Assembly (NCBI RefSeq): GCF_028198165.1
Contig: NZ_CP116339.1
Coordinates: forward strand, 620,001 to 684,000
Source of the DNA: Pseudoxanthomonas sp. JBR18
GTDB lineage: Bacteria; Pseudomonadota; Gammaproteobacteria; Xanthomonadales; Xanthomonadaceae
DNA: 64,000 nucleotides
Reading direction: 5' to 3'
The position numbers were made by a program, and so were the translations under genes. The notes below the pieces were generated by a model, which was not told where the DNA came from, searched no databases, and saw only the letters and a program-made list of their open reading frames with translations. Below, piece by piece: positions 26,735 through 36,172 of the stretch. Numbering within the stretch: the stretch's first letter is position 1; every line of letters begins with the position of its first letter.

Positions 26735-29623
26735 TCAGAACCGCATCGTCAGCCCCAAGGTCAGGCTGCGGCCATAGCGGTAGTAGCTGTTGAGCAGCAA
26801 TGGGTTGCCGTTGATGCTGGTGGTTTGCTCATCGTTGAGCAGGTTGTTGCCTTCCAGCGAGACGGTGAACATGTCGTTGATGTTGTAGGTGATGTGCGCG
26901 GTCAGCCAGGTGAGCGGATCGGCCTCTTCGTTGTAACCGGCGCCCAATACGTTGACGGCGCTGACGAAGCCATCGGTATGGTCGGCGGTCACGCCCAGGT
27001 CCCACGGGCCCTTCTCGTACATCAGGCTCACCGAATAGACCGACGGGGCGATGCCTTCCAGGGGGCGCTTCTCGCCATCGACCCAGCTTTCGGACCAGTT
27101 GCGCGTGTATTGCGCGCGGAAGCCCAGGCCGTTATCCCAGAAGTGCTGCAGGCCGGCTTCGATGCCGTGCACCTTGGCGTAGTCGCCGTTGATCGGACGC
27201 ATGACGTTGAACAGGGTCGGGCCTGGCGAGACCACGTTGCCATCGGCATCGCTGATGCCGCCCACGCCGATGTCCTGGCCGGTCTCCCAGCTGGTGGTGA
27301 TCTGGTTGTCGATGCGCTTGTAGAACACCGCCAGGTTGGCGATCGAGCGCTCGGTGAAGTACCACTCCAGCGAGACATCGCCCTGCTTGGCGGTGTAGGG
27401 CTTCAGATCGACGTTGCCGCCATAGACCTGGGTGAATTCGCCCCAGGACACGCTCTCGGTGCTGCTGGTCGGTGCCAGCTGCTCCACCGAGGGACGCGCC
27501 ATGGTCTTGGCCGCGCCCAGGCGCAGCTGCAGGTCGTCACTGATGTGGTAGACGAAGTTGGCCGAAGGCAGGACGTAGGTGTAGTTGCCCTTCTGGCTGA
27601 CGCTGGTCGGGGCGGCATAGGCGGCGGTGTAGTTGAAGGCCCCGTTCTCAGTGATGCTGGTGATCTGCGCATCCCAGGCCTGCGAGGTGGTGTCGGTCTT
27701 GACCACGCGCACGCCGGCGTTGCCGTCCCAGCGCTCGCCGGACAGGTCGGCCTGCACGTAGAACGCGGTGGTCTTCTCGGTCACCCGATAGCTTTGCAGC
27801 GGGTTCCACACCGGCGCGGCGTTGGCGTAGTCATAGGCAGTCCCGTCCGGGCGCGTGCCGGTATAGGCGGCCAGGGCCGCCTCGTAGGCCGGCACGTCGA
27901 AGGCGATGAAGCTGCGCGGGAAGGTGGAGCTGACGCCGCTCATGAAGTTCGGCAGCGAGTACACCGATAGCAGGTCACCGCCGAGGTCGCCGACGTTGAT
28001 CGCGTTGTCGCCGGAGTAGTAGTCCGCGCCACCGGTCAGGGTATTGGTGATCAGGTCGCGCGCCTTGCGGCGATCGGTCAGGGTCACGCCGAACTTCAGG
28101 TGATCCACGTGCCAGGCACCCACGAACAGATCGCCGCCCAAGGTGCCACCGTTGATGCGATCGTCGATGTTGTCGCCGGCCAGCTCGTTGTAGTGGGTGA
28201 GAAAGTCGTTGGCGCCGAACTCGCCCTTGGGCAGGCCGCTGGTCCAGTCGCGGCCATCGTCCAGCGACGTGGCGACGTTCGGGATGCCCGAGGGATTGAG
28301 GGTGATGGTCGTGGTGTTGGGCTGGTTGAGCCGCATCACCACGTAACTGTCCTGGCCACCGGAATGGCGACGCGAGGTGGAGCGATAGACATCGCCGGTC
28401 AGGGTGAGGTCATCGTTGACCTTCCACTGCGCGTTGGCCCCGTACAGGGCGGTGTCGACCACGCGGTATTCGGTCCTGTTGAGCAGCTCGGGATTGAGGC
28501 GCTGCTCCGGATCGGGGTTGTCCAGGGTCAAGCCGGTGACGATGCCGTCCTGCACGGTCACGTTCGACCAGCGTCCGGGCGCGAACAGCGGGTAATAGGA
28601 CTGCTGGTAGCCGACCTGCGGCGAGTCCAGCTTGGTCTTCAGTCCATCCACGGTCAGCCTGAAGCTGTCACTTGGGCGCCACTCGAACTTGCCCGAGAAT
28701 GCGGTGCGCTTCTTGTCTTCCAGAATCGAGCCGACGCGGAACTGCCCCGGCCCGATCAGGCCGTACTCGTCGGGATCCAGTTCGCCATTGTCGTTCAGGT
28801 CGATGTTGCCGCCCCAGGCGTTGCCGCCCCACGACGGGTCGCTCGGATCCGGATTGCGGGTCCAGCCGCCATCGTTGCCGGCCGTGTCGGTGCGGTCCTT
28901 GCGGCGCGCCGACACCACGCCCAGGATCACGCCCATGGTGTCGTCGGCGAAGGTGTTGCTGTAGACACCGGAGAACTTATGCCCGTTGAGGTCGGACATC
29001 TGGTTGCGGTCGCCTTCCACGCGCACCACGCCATGCTGGCCCGGCTGGTCGAAGGGACTGGCCGAACGCAGGTTGACCAGGCCGCCGATCGCGCCTTCGG
29101 TATTGGCCGCCTCGGCGCCCTTGATGACGTCGGCACCGCTGATCACATCGGCCGGCAGCACGTCGTAGGCGAAATCCCGCCCCTCGCCGTCGGTGGCCAG
29201 GATGCGACCGTTGAAGGTGGTCAGGGTGTATTCCGGGCCCAGGCCGCGGACGCTGACCTTCTGGCCCTCGCCGCCGGCGGTGCGGCTGATCGACACGCCG
29301 GTGATGTGGCTGAGCGAGTCGGCCACGTTGTTGTCCGGAAACTTGCCCAGTTCCAGCGCGGTGATCGAGTCCTGCACCGTGCTCGCATCACGCTTGAGGT
29401 CGTTGGAGCGCGTCAGCGCGGCGCGCACGCCGGTGACCTGGACGGTCTGCAGGTCGATGGCGTCCTGTGGCGTGCCGGACGGGGCGGTGTCCTGCTGGAC
29501 CTGAGGCCCACCGGTCGCAGGCGCCGGCGGGGCGGCCTCCTGTGACCAGGCCGTGGCCGGCATCAACAGGGCAAGGGCAATTCCATGACACAGACGGCGG
29601 CGCTGCAGAGGGACGGCTTTCAC
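26735..29623 (-). CDS. TonB-dependent receptor of the carbohydrate-uptake type
   Basis: The 962-residue outer-membrane protein has a signal peptide (cleaved after WSQ, about residue 28), a plug domain (VQVTGVRAALTRSNDLKRDA, then FPDNNVADSLSHITGVSISR) and a long beta-barrel ending in RSLTLGLTMRF with the terminal Phe. The start is GTG at 29623 with AGGAG upstream. The plug style is that of large sugar-related receptors in Xanthomonadaceae. It is divergent from the AgaR-like regulator, with shared octamers in the promoter region, and close to two galactosidases, so uptake of galactosides or galactosamine-containing glycans is likely. Confidence 0.87.
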   Translation of the reverse strand: MKAVPLQRRRLCHGIALALLMPATAWSQEAAPPAPATGGPQVQQDTAPSGTPQDAIDLQTVQVTGVRAALTRSNDLKRDASTVQDSITALELGKFPDNNVADSLSHITGVSISRTAGGEGQKVSVRGLGPEYTLTTFNGRILATDGEGRDFAYDVLPADVISGADVIKGAEAANTEGAIGGLVNLRSASPFDQPGQHGVVRVEGDRNQMSDLNGHKFSGVYSNTFADDTMGVILGVVSARRKDRTDTAGNDGGWTRNPDPSDPSWGGNAWGGNIDLNDNGELDPDEYGLIGPGQFRVGSILEDKKRTAFSGKFEWRPSDSFRLTVDGLKTKLDSPQVGYQQSYYPLFAPGRWSNVTVQDGIVTGLTLDNPDPEQRLNPELLNRTEYRVVDTALYGANAQWKVNDDLTLTGDVYRSTSRRHSGGQDSYVVMRLNQPNTTTITLNPSGIPNVATSLDDGRDWTSGLPKGEFGANDFLTHYNELAGDNIDDRINGGTLGGDLFVGAWHVDHLKFGVTLTDRRKARDLITNTLTGGADYYSGDNAINVGDLGGDLLSVYSLPNFMSGVSSTFPRSFIAFDVPAYEAALAAYTGTRPDGTAYDYANAAPVWNPLQSYRVTEKTTAFYVQADLSGERWDGNAGVRVVKTDTTSQAWDAQITSITENGAFNYTAAYAAPTSVSQKGNYTYVLPSANFVYHISDDLQLRLGAAKTMARPSVEQLAPTSSTESVSWGEFTQVYGGNVDLKPYTAKQGDVSLEWYFTERSIANLAVFYKRIDNQITTSWETGQDIGVGGISDADGNVVSPGPTLFNVMRPINGDYAKVHGIEAGLQHFWDNGLGFRAQYTRNWSESWVDGEKRPLEGIAPSVYSVSLMYEKGPWDLGVTADHTDGFVSAVNVLGAGYNEEADPLTWLTAHITYNINDMFTVSLEGNNLLNDEQTTSINGNPLLLNSYYRYGRSLTLGLTMRF

Positions 29624-29670
29624 GGCGATCTCCTGGAGAGGAAGGCTTGTGGGGGCCTGGCTGGTGAAGC

Positions 29671-29700
29671 AACGAAACCGAGCCTAAATGATGTTTCGTT
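29671..29700. promoter_or_regulatory. Inverted octamer pair AACGAAAC...GTTTCGTT, candidate AgaR operator
   Basis: AACGAAAC at 29671-29678 and its perfect inverse GTTTCGTT at 29693-29700 are spaced by 14 bases between the receptor and regulator genes. The same octamer occurs at 31741. DeoR/AgaR proteins bind repeats of this CTTTCG/CGAAA kind. Confidence 0.6.
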
Positions 29701-29710
29701 TTGTATCAAT

Positions 29711-29739
29711 AGCGAAATTTAACGAAATGCCCGTATACT
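29711..29739 (+). promoter_or_regulatory. Candidate agaR promoter with overlapping CGAAA repeats
   Basis: AGCGAAAT at 29711-29718 and AACGAAAT at 29721-29728 repeat at 10-base spacing and overlap the -35 region of a -10 TATACT at 29734-29739. The arrangement suggests autorepression of the regulator. Confidence 0.5.
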
Positions 29740-29765
29740 CTGGAATGTTTGCCCCAGGAGCCCCC

Positions 29766-30548
29766 ATGCCGCCTGTTACCCGCGACACCAGCCAGCGCCG
29801 GCTGCAGATCAGCGAACTCGTGCGCCAGCACGGCAGCGTACAGGTCACCGCGCTGGCCAAGCAGTTCGGCGTGAGCATGCAGACCGTTCGCAAGGACCTG
29901 CGCTACTTGGCCGAACGCGGCGTCATGGCCCGCGCCTACGGCGGCGCGATCGACAGCAATGTCGTCGGCAGCAACGCCAACGAACCGCATTACGAAACAA
30001 AGCGCACCGCGCATCTGGATGAAAAGCGCAGGATCGGTGCGCGTGCCGCCGCGCTGGTCGCGGCGGGTGACACCATCGCCATCGATTCGGGAACCACCGC
30101 GATCCAGTTGGCCGAAGCCCTGCCGGATCTGGAGATCACCGTGGTCACCAACGACTTCGGCGTGCTGTCCGCACTGACGCCCAAGTCCAACATCAACATC
30201 GTGATGCTGGGCGGCGAACTGCGCCGCAAGAACATGGCTTTCTACGGAGGCCTGACGGTCGAGGCGCTGGATGCGCTGCATGTGGACAAGCTGTTCCTGG
30301 GCGTGGACGGCTTCGACCTGGAACGCGGCATCACCACCCACTACGAGCCGGAGGCCATGCTCAACCGAAAGATGGTCGAAGCAGCACGGGTGGTCGTGGC
30401 CATCACCGACAGCTCCAAGTTCGGCAAGGTGTGCCTGCATCGGATCATCCCCGTCTCGGGGCTGGACACGCTGATCACCGATACCGGCGCCCCCGATGAC
30501 ATCACCCAGGCCTGTCAGGCGCTGGGCGTTACCATGATCCGCGCCTGA
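29766..30548 (+). CDS. DeoR-family regulator, AgaR-like
   Basis: This 260-residue protein has a DeoR helix-turn-helix (residues 10-65: VTALAKQFGVSMQTVRKDLR) and a sugar-phosphate sensor domain with the hallmarks DTIAIDSGTTAIQLA and LFLGVDGFDLERGITTHYEP. The ATG at 29766 follows AGGAG; an open frame upstream lies in the promoter. AgaR proteins repress GalNAc/galactosamine genes and respond to an amino-sugar phosphate. The position beside the receptor and upstream of agaS, kbaZ and kinase genes supports that role. Confidence 0.87.
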   Translation: MPPVTRDTSQRRLQISELVRQHGSVQVTALAKQFGVSMQTVRKDLRYLAERGVMARAYGGAIDSNVVGSNANEPHYETKRTAHLDEKRRIGARAAALVAAGDTIAIDSGTTAIQLAEALPDLEITVVTNDFGVLSALTPKSNINIVMLGGELRRKNMAFYGGLTVEALDALHVDKLFLGVDGFDLERGITTHYEPEAMLNRKMVEAARVVVAITDSSKFGKVCLHRIIPVSGLDTLITDTGAPDDITQACQALGVTMIRA

Positions 30549-30561
30549 GCCACCCGCGCCG

Positions 30562-31719
30562 TCACTTGCCGCCCGCGGCGGCGGACCGGTCCTTCAGTCC
30601 GAAGACCCGGATGGCGTTGCGATAGTAGAGCTTGTCGATCACCGCGCGCGGCAGCGCCAGGCCCGGAACCTCGGCATTGAGCATGTCCACACGCTGCGAT
30701 TGGCCGGTGGCCAGGTATCTCCAGTCCGAGGTCCAGGACGCGTGTGCCTCGGCCTTGAACGTGGCGGGGTCGGCATCCGGCCCCTGGGTCAGGTCGGTGC
30801 CATACAGCAGCCGATCCTGATAGCGGACGAAGAAGTCACGCACCTTGGATGGATCGCGCAACGATTGGTACTGCACCTGGCTCATGCGGGCGGCCAGGTC
30901 GACCGTGGCCTGTGGGTAGGCGTCCAGGAACTTCGCCAGCACGTCCACGTCGTATTCCAGGCTGGCCATGTGCGCGCCGACGAACTTCAACTGCGGATGC
31001 GCGGCCACGAACCGGTCGCGCGCGGCCATCAGGTCCTCGTGCGAGGGCATCTCCGGATGCAGGTACATGTAGTAGTCCGGATGCTTTGAAAAATACTCGC
31101 GATCGTTGTCGGTGGTCATCTTGTCCAGCGGCAACCAGCAGTTGTAGGGCTCGGCCTGATGCGCGATCAGCGGAACGCCGAGTTGCTGGATATGGTCGGC
31201 GACCGGGGACAGCCCGGGATCGTCCAGCATGATCAGCTCGCCCTTGGCGTTGCGCTCGACCATGCCGATGTTCTTCCACACCTTCACCGCCCTGGCGCCC
31301 TCGGCCACCTCCTCGTCCAGGCGCTTGTTGGTCGCCGCCAGCCAGCCAGGCGTCCCGAAGCCCTTCATCGAGAACGTCGCCGCCCAGTGGAAGCGCTGCG
31401 GATCGTCCTTGGCCAGCTTCAGCGCGGCCCGGTGCTGCTGGTCGATGCTCGGAAAATCAGGGTAGTCGACGTTGATCGACAGCAACTCGAAGTTGTCGGT
31501 CCGCGCCAGCTGCAGGAATACAGGATCCGCGCCATTGGCATGCACGTGCGCGTCGAACTTGCGCACCTTGGCGTAGTCGTCCATGGCATAGGTCGCCGAG
31601 GCCCGCGGCGCGACCGCGTCCGCGGTCGAGACGGACGCCACCGGCGGCGCCAAGGGCGAACACGCCACCAAGCAACATGCTCCGATCGCCACACCCATCA
31701 CCTGTCGCATCTGACGCAT
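30562..31719 (-). CDS. Amidohydrolase-2 family lipoprotein
   Basis: The 385-residue protein carries a lipoprotein signal (LVACS, Cys near residue 20) and an amidohydrolase_2 TIM barrel. Metal-binding motifs are visible: DAHVHAN near residue 56, AHQAEP, GAHMASLE and YGTDLTQG. The family includes decarboxylases and lactonases acting on sugar or aromatic acids; it is not the NagA/AgaA deacetylase type. Being exported, it may act on periplasmic sugar derivatives. The divergent GH36 gene shares the promoter region containing an AACGAAAC octamer. Confidence 0.8.
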   Translation of the reverse strand: MRQMRQVMGVAIGACCLVACSPLAPPVASVSTADAVAPRASATYAMDDYAKVRKFDAHVHANGADPVFLQLARTDNFELLSINVDYPDFPSIDQQHRAALKLAKDDPQRFHWAATFSMKGFGTPGWLAATNKRLDEEVAEGARAVKVWKNIGMVERNAKGELIMLDDPGLSPVADHIQQLGVPLIAHQAEPYNCWLPLDKMTTDNDREYFSKHPDYYMYLHPEMPSHEDLMAARDRFVAAHPQLKFVGAHMASLEYDVDVLAKFLDAYPQATVDLAARMSQVQYQSLRDPSKVRDFFVRYQDRLLYGTDLTQGPDADPATFKAEAHASWTSDWRYLATGQSQRVDMLNAEVPGLALPRAVIDKLYYRNAIRVFGLKDRSAAAGGK

Positions 31720-31740
31720 TGCCCACCCCGACAGTAATTA

Positions 31741-31748
31741 AACGAAAC
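31741..31748. promoter_or_regulatory. AACGAAAC octamer in the amidohydrolase/GH36 divergent promoter
   Basis: A copy of the octamer seen twice near agaR lies 22 bases upstream of the amidohydrolase start. It suggests joint control of this divergent promoter by the AgaR-like regulator. Confidence 0.45.
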
Positions 31749-31834
31749 TTATCCGCACCATATCGCAACAAAACGCTTGCATCAACGCGGACCGCACGCG
31801 CAGAATGCATGCCATCTCCACCGGATCAGCCCGC

Positions 31835-33949
31835 ATGCCCCCGATTGGACGTCGCACCGCTCTGAAGTTCATCGCCGGCAGCGTGGCCGGCGGGGTGACC
31901 TGGAGCACCATGCCCTGGGCGCGTGCCGCGAGCGCAGACTCGGATCGACAGGGCGCGCACTCGCAGGCTGGCGATGCGGTGCTGGGCGTCGCCTTCGATG
32001 AGCGCATGCGCACGCGCCTGTCGGCGTGGGGCGCGCCGTTGACCGGCTGGCAATCCAGCGAGACGCTGCTGCTGGATGACGGCGAGGTGACCGATTTCCG
32101 CCTCGGCGACCAACAGGCCCACGACCTGGACGACCCGCGCCATGGGCGCGGCCGGCAGGTGGTGTTCACCGGCCGCGCCGCGCAGGGCGTGGAAAAGCAG
32201 GTCGCGGTGAGCCAGTTCGATGCCCTGCCCGGCCTGGCGCTGATGCAGGTGCGCTATCGCAATGTCGGCAGCACCCCGTTGAACGTCACCGGCTGGCGCA
32301 GCAGCGCCCACGAACTCAGCGATGCGCCCGGTGGCTTCTGGAGTTTCTCCGGCGCCACCCATACCGACCGCCGCGACTGGGTGCAGCCGCTGGGCGATGG
32401 GTTCGACCAGCGCAACAGTCTGGCCATGGACTCGTCCGACTACGGTGGCGGCACGCCGGTGGCGAATGTGTGGCGACGCGATGTCGGCCTGGCCATCGGC
32501 CATGTCGAGCCAGTGCCGCGGCCGCTGGCCATGCCGGTCAAACGCGCCGCGACTGGCGCCTCGATCGCGATCGAAGGCCAGCAGCCGACCACCCTGGCGC
32601 CCGGCGCCGAGCTGGTCACCGAGCGCACCTTCCTGGCCGTGCATCGCGGCGACTTCTATGCGCCGCTGCAGCAGTACCGCCAGTTCATGGCGGCCGAGGG
32701 GATCGAAGGCCCGCGTCCGCCGGACTCGGCCTTCGCGCCGATCTGGTGCGCCTGGGGCTACGAACGCGATTTCACCGTCAAGCAGATCTTCGACACGCTG
32801 CCCAAGGCGCAGGCGCTGGGCTTCGAGTGGGCGGTGCTGGACGACGGCTGGCAGACCAACGAGGGCGACTGGAAGATCGACCTGAAGAAGTTCCCGCGCG
32901 GCGAGGCGGACATGCGCGCCTTTACCGCGGAGATCCGCAGGCACGGCATGCGTCCGCGCCTGTGGCTGGCGCCGCTGGCCGCCGATCCGGGCAGTGACGT
33001 CCTGCACGACCACGTGGACATGCTGCTGCTGGACAAGGACGGCGCCTTCCAGACCGTGACCTGGTGGAACGCGCTGACCCAGTGTCCGGCCTACCAGCCA
33101 GTGATCGATTTCTACGTGGCGCTGGTCAAGAAGATCATCGGCGACTGGGGCTTTCAGGGCATCAAGCTGGACGGACAGCACCTCAATGCGGTGGCGCCCT
33201 GCTACAACCCGGCGCACAAGCATGCGCGGCCCGAGGAATCGGTCGAGGGCCTGGCCCGGTTCTGGCAGGCGATCTACGACGCCGCGCACGCGGCCAACCC
33301 GGAGGCCGTCGTCGAGCTGTGCCCGTGCGGCACTGCGTTCGCGTTCCACAACCTGCCAGCGACCGACCAGTACCCGGCCTCCGATCCGCTGTCCTCGTGG
33401 CAGGTGCGCAGCAAGGGCAAGTCGATCAAGGCGCTGATGGGCGATCGCAGCAGCTATGCCGGCGACCACGTCGAGCTGTCCGACGGACGCGATGACTTCG
33501 CCTCCAGTGTCGGCGTCGGCGCGGTGATCTCGACCAAGTTCACCTGGCCCAAGGACACCGACCATCCTGCCGAGCCGCTGCCGCCAGGCGGGTTCGTGCT
33601 CACGCCCGAGCGCGAAGCGTTGTGGCGCAAGTGGGTCGATCTGTACAAGGCGCACATGCTGCCCCGGGGCGAGTACCTGGGCACGCTGTACGACATCGGC
33701 TTCGACAAGCCCGAGACGCACGTCATCGCCAAGGATGGGGCGCAGTACTACACCTTCTACGCACCGCGCTTCGATGGACAGGTGGAACTGCGCGGGCTGG
33801 GCCCAGGCCCATGGAAGGTGCGCGACCTGTTCAACGAACGCGACCTTGGCGTGGTCCACGGACCGGTCGCCAGACTTCCCGCCCGTTTCGAACGCTTCCT
33901 GTTTGTGCAGGCCACGCGCATGCAAGCCACGCCGGAGGCCGCCGCATGA
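31835..33949 (+). CDS. Glycoside hydrolase family 36-like alpha-galactosidase, Tat-exported
   Basis: The protein has about 704 residues from the ATG at 31835, with a twin-arginine signal GRRTALKFIAGSVAGG. An N-terminal beta-sandwich runs to about residue 300 and is followed by a TIM barrel with AVLDDGWQTNEGDWKID and GIKLDGQHL, the latter carrying the nucleophile Asp in the KxD motif of clan GH-D. Alternatives at 31805 add ten residues before the same signal. It probably removes terminal alpha-galactose or alpha-N-acetylgalactosamine in the periplasm; specificity is not determined. It is the first gene of a co-directional series ending with GH27. Confidence 0.83.
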   Translation: MPPIGRRTALKFIAGSVAGGVTWSTMPWARAASADSDRQGAHSQAGDAVLGVAFDERMRTRLSAWGAPLTGWQSSETLLLDDGEVTDFRLGDQQAHDLDDPRHGRGRQVVFTGRAAQGVEKQVAVSQFDALPGLALMQVRYRNVGSTPLNVTGWRSSAHELSDAPGGFWSFSGATHTDRRDWVQPLGDGFDQRNSLAMDSSDYGGGTPVANVWRRDVGLAIGHVEPVPRPLAMPVKRAATGASIAIEGQQPTTLAPGAELVTERTFLAVHRGDFYAPLQQYRQFMAAEGIEGPRPPDSAFAPIWCAWGYERDFTVKQIFDTLPKAQALGFEWAVLDDGWQTNEGDWKIDLKKFPRGEADMRAFTAEIRRHGMRPRLWLAPLAADPGSDVLHDHVDMLLLDKDGAFQTVTWWNALTQCPAYQPVIDFYVALVKKIIGDWGFQGIKLDGQHLNAVAPCYNPAHKHARPEESVEGLARFWQAIYDAAHAANPEAVVELCPCGTAFAFHNLPATDQYPASDPLSSWQVRSKGKSIKALMGDRSSYAGDHVELSDGRDDFASSVGVGAVISTKFTWPKDTDHPAEPLPPGGFVLTPEREALWRKWVDLYKAHMLPRGEYLGTLYDIGFDKPETHVIAKDGAQYYTFYAPRFDGQVELRGLGPGPWKVRDLFNERDLGVVHGPVARLPARFERFLFVQATRMQATPEAAA

Positions 33950-34866
33950 GCGCCTCCGCCGCCACGGCCGCGCCGCGTCGTCGCCCCTGGCTGACCTATG
34001 CGCTGGCGACCGTGGCGCTATGGGGCGTGTGGGGCGCGCTGTCGCCGCTATCGGCCGCGCATGGCTTCCCGGACACGCTGGTGTATGTGGTGTGGGCGCT
34101 GACCATGCTGCCGCCTGCGCTCTACATCCTGTGGCGCGGCGGCTGGCGCCTGGAACGCTCGCCCCGGGCCATCGTCTATGGCCTGACTATCGGCCTGCTC
34201 GGCGCGGGCGGCCAGATGCTGCTGTTCCACACGCTGACCATCGGCCCGGCGTACTTCGTGTTCCCGATCATCTCGCTCTCGCCGGTAGTGACCATCGCGC
34301 TGTCGTTCGTGCTGCTGCGCGAGCGCACCGGCTGGCAGGGCACGCTGGGGATCGTGCTGGCGCTGGTCGCGCTGCCCATGCTGGATTTGTCCTTCGGCCG
34401 TGGCGCAGGCGGCGGGCTTGGCTGGTTCCTGCAGTCGCTGCTGATCATGCTGGCCTGGGGCGTGCAGGCGTTCTTCATGAAGCTGGCCAACGACAGCGTG
34501 CGCGCCGACAGCATCTTCGCCTACATGACCATCGGCGCGCTGCTGCTGGCCCCCGTGGCGCTGTGGATGACCGACTGGTCGCAGCCGATCAACACCAGCC
34601 TGACCGGTCCGTGGCTGGCGGCCGGCATCCAGGTGCTCAACGCCATCGGCGCGCTGACGCTGGTGTTCGCCTTCCGCTATGGCAAGGCGATGGTGGTTGC
34701 GCCGCTGAGCAATGCCGGCGCACCGCTGGTCACCGCCGCGCTGTCGCTGCTGTTCGCCGGCGTCGTCCCGGGCCCGCTGAAGGCCGCAGGCCTGGTTCTG
34801 GCCCTGGTTGCCTCGCTGCTGCTGGTGCTCGAACCCGAGCGCCCGGCCAACGCCCCTCTTTCCTGA
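33946..34866 (+). CDS. EamA/DMT-family transporter
   Basis: This 306-residue protein has ten membrane helices in two EamA repeats, with PRRRPWLTYALATVALWGVW at the start and FVFPIISLSPVVTIALSFVL in the first repeat. The ATG overlaps the GH36 stop (ATGA). No other inner-membrane sugar permease is present in the cluster, so it is the best candidate for importing the released galactose or galactosamine. Resemblance to the YdcZ/GRP-like sugar branch of the DMT superfamily is suggestive but not conclusive. Confidence 0.83.
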   Translation: MSASAATAAPRRRPWLTYALATVALWGVWGALSPLSAAHGFPDTLVYVVWALTMLPPALYILWRGGWRLERSPRAIVYGLTIGLLGAGGQMLLFHTLTIGPAYFVFPIISLSPVVTIALSFVLLRERTGWQGTLGIVLALVALPMLDLSFGRGAGGGLGWFLQSLLIMLAWGVQAFFMKLANDSVRADSIFAYMTIGALLLAPVALWMTDWSQPINTSLTGPWLAAGIQVLNAIGALTLVFAFRYGKAMVVAPLSNAGAPLVTAALSLLFAGVVPGPLKAAGLVLALVASLLLVLEPERPANAPLS

Positions 34867-34882
34867 TTCGGATCACCCGTCC

Positions 34883-36172
34883 ATGCAAGCCCTGCTCGAC
34901 CTCATCGCGCGCCACCGTTCCGGTCATGCCGTCGGCGTGACCTCGATCTGCTCGGCGCATCCCATCGTCATCGAGGCCTCGCTACGCCACGCCCAGCGCA
35001 CCGGACAGGACCTGGTGCTGTTCGAGGCGACCTGCAACCAGGTCAACCAGGACGGCGGCTATACCGGCATGCAGCCGAGCGACTTCGTCGCCTTCGTGCA
35101 CGGCATCGCCCAGCGTGTCGGCTTCGACGCGGGGCGCATCGCCCTTGGTGGCGATCACCTCGGGCCGAACCCGTGGACATCGCTGGATGCGGCCGCAGCG
35201 ATGGACAAGGCCGACGTCATGGTGGCCGCCTACGTGGCCGCGGGCTTCCGCAAGATCCACCTGGATTGCTCGATGGCCTGCGCCGGCGATCCGGTGCCGC
35301 TGCCGGAGGCCGAAATCGTGCGCCGCGCGGTGCGCCTGGCGCGCGCGTCCGAGGCCGCCTGGCAGCAGGCCGGCGGCGAAGCGCCGGTCTACGTCATCGG
35401 CACCGAGGTCCCCGTGCCCGGCGGCGCCACCGAAGCCATCGAAGGCCTCGCCCTGACCACGCCCGAAGCGGCGCTGGCCACCATCCAGGCGCATCGCACC
35501 GCCTTCGCCGAGGCCGGCCTGGAAGACGCGTGGCAGCGCGTGGTCGCCTCGGTCGTGCAGCCGGGCGTGGAGTTCGACCATCACAGCGTCATCGACTACG
35601 CGCCGGACAAGGCCGTCGCCCTGAGCCAGGCGATCACCACCGTGCCGGACATGGTGTTCGAGGCGCACTCGACCGACTACCAGACCCGCGATGCGCTCGA
35701 CGCACTGGTACGCGACCACTTCGCCATCCTCAAGGTCGGCCCCGGATTGACCTTCGCCCTGCGCGAAGCGCTCTGGGCGCTGGATGCGATCGAGCGCGAA
35801 TGGATTCCCGTCCAGCGCCAGGCGCGCCTGCGCGAGGTGGCCCTGCAGCGCCTGCATGACGCCCCCGGGCACTGGCGTCGCTATTACCACAGCGAGGGCG
35901 CGGCCCTGGCCATCGACCTCAACTACAGCCTGTCCGACCGCATCCGCTACTACTGGCCGGACACACACATCGAACAGGCGCGCCAGCACCTGTTCGACAA
36001 CCTGCGCGGCAACCCGCCGCCCATCTCCCTGATCAGCCAGTTCCTTCCCCACGCATTGCACGCCCTTCGCACCGGAACCGCGACGCTCGACCCGCAGTCC
36101 CTGGCCATGGCGCACATCAGTGCCGTACTCGATGACTACCACCATGCATGCCATGACCAAGACCGTTCCTGA
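34883..36172 (+). CDS. kbaZ: Tagatose-1,6-bisphosphate aldolase subunit KbaZ/GatZ (AgaZ-like)
   Basis: The 429-residue protein matches the KbaZ/GatZ family along its length: GVTSICSAHPIVIEA, ALGGDHLGPNPW and FEAHSTDYQTRDAL. In E. coli this is the non-catalytic subunit that stabilises the KbaY/GatY aldolase; in some GalNAc pathways AgaZ has been proposed to act on tagatose-6-phosphate. Placement directly before agaS favours the KbaZ/AgaZ assignment over GatZ. No KbaY gene is seen in the window. The ATG at 34883 is 16 bases after the EamA stop. Confidence 0.9.
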   Translation: MQALLDLIARHRSGHAVGVTSICSAHPIVIEASLRHAQRTGQDLVLFEATCNQVNQDGGYTGMQPSDFVAFVHGIAQRVGFDAGRIALGGDHLGPNPWTSLDAAAAMDKADVMVAAYVAAGFRKIHLDCSMACAGDPVPLPEAEIVRRAVRLARASEAAWQQAGGEAPVYVIGTEVPVPGGATEAIEGLALTTPEAALATIQAHRTAFAEAGLEDAWQRVVASVVQPGVEFDHHSVIDYAPDKAVALSQAITTVPDMVFEAHSTDYQTRDALDALVRDHFAILKVGPGLTFALREALWALDAIEREWIPVQRQARLREVALQRLHDAPGHWRRYYHSEGAALAIDLNYSLSDRIRYYWPDTHIEQARQHLFDNLRGNPPPISLISQFLPHALHALRTGTATLDPQSLAMAHISAVLDDYHHACHDQDRS

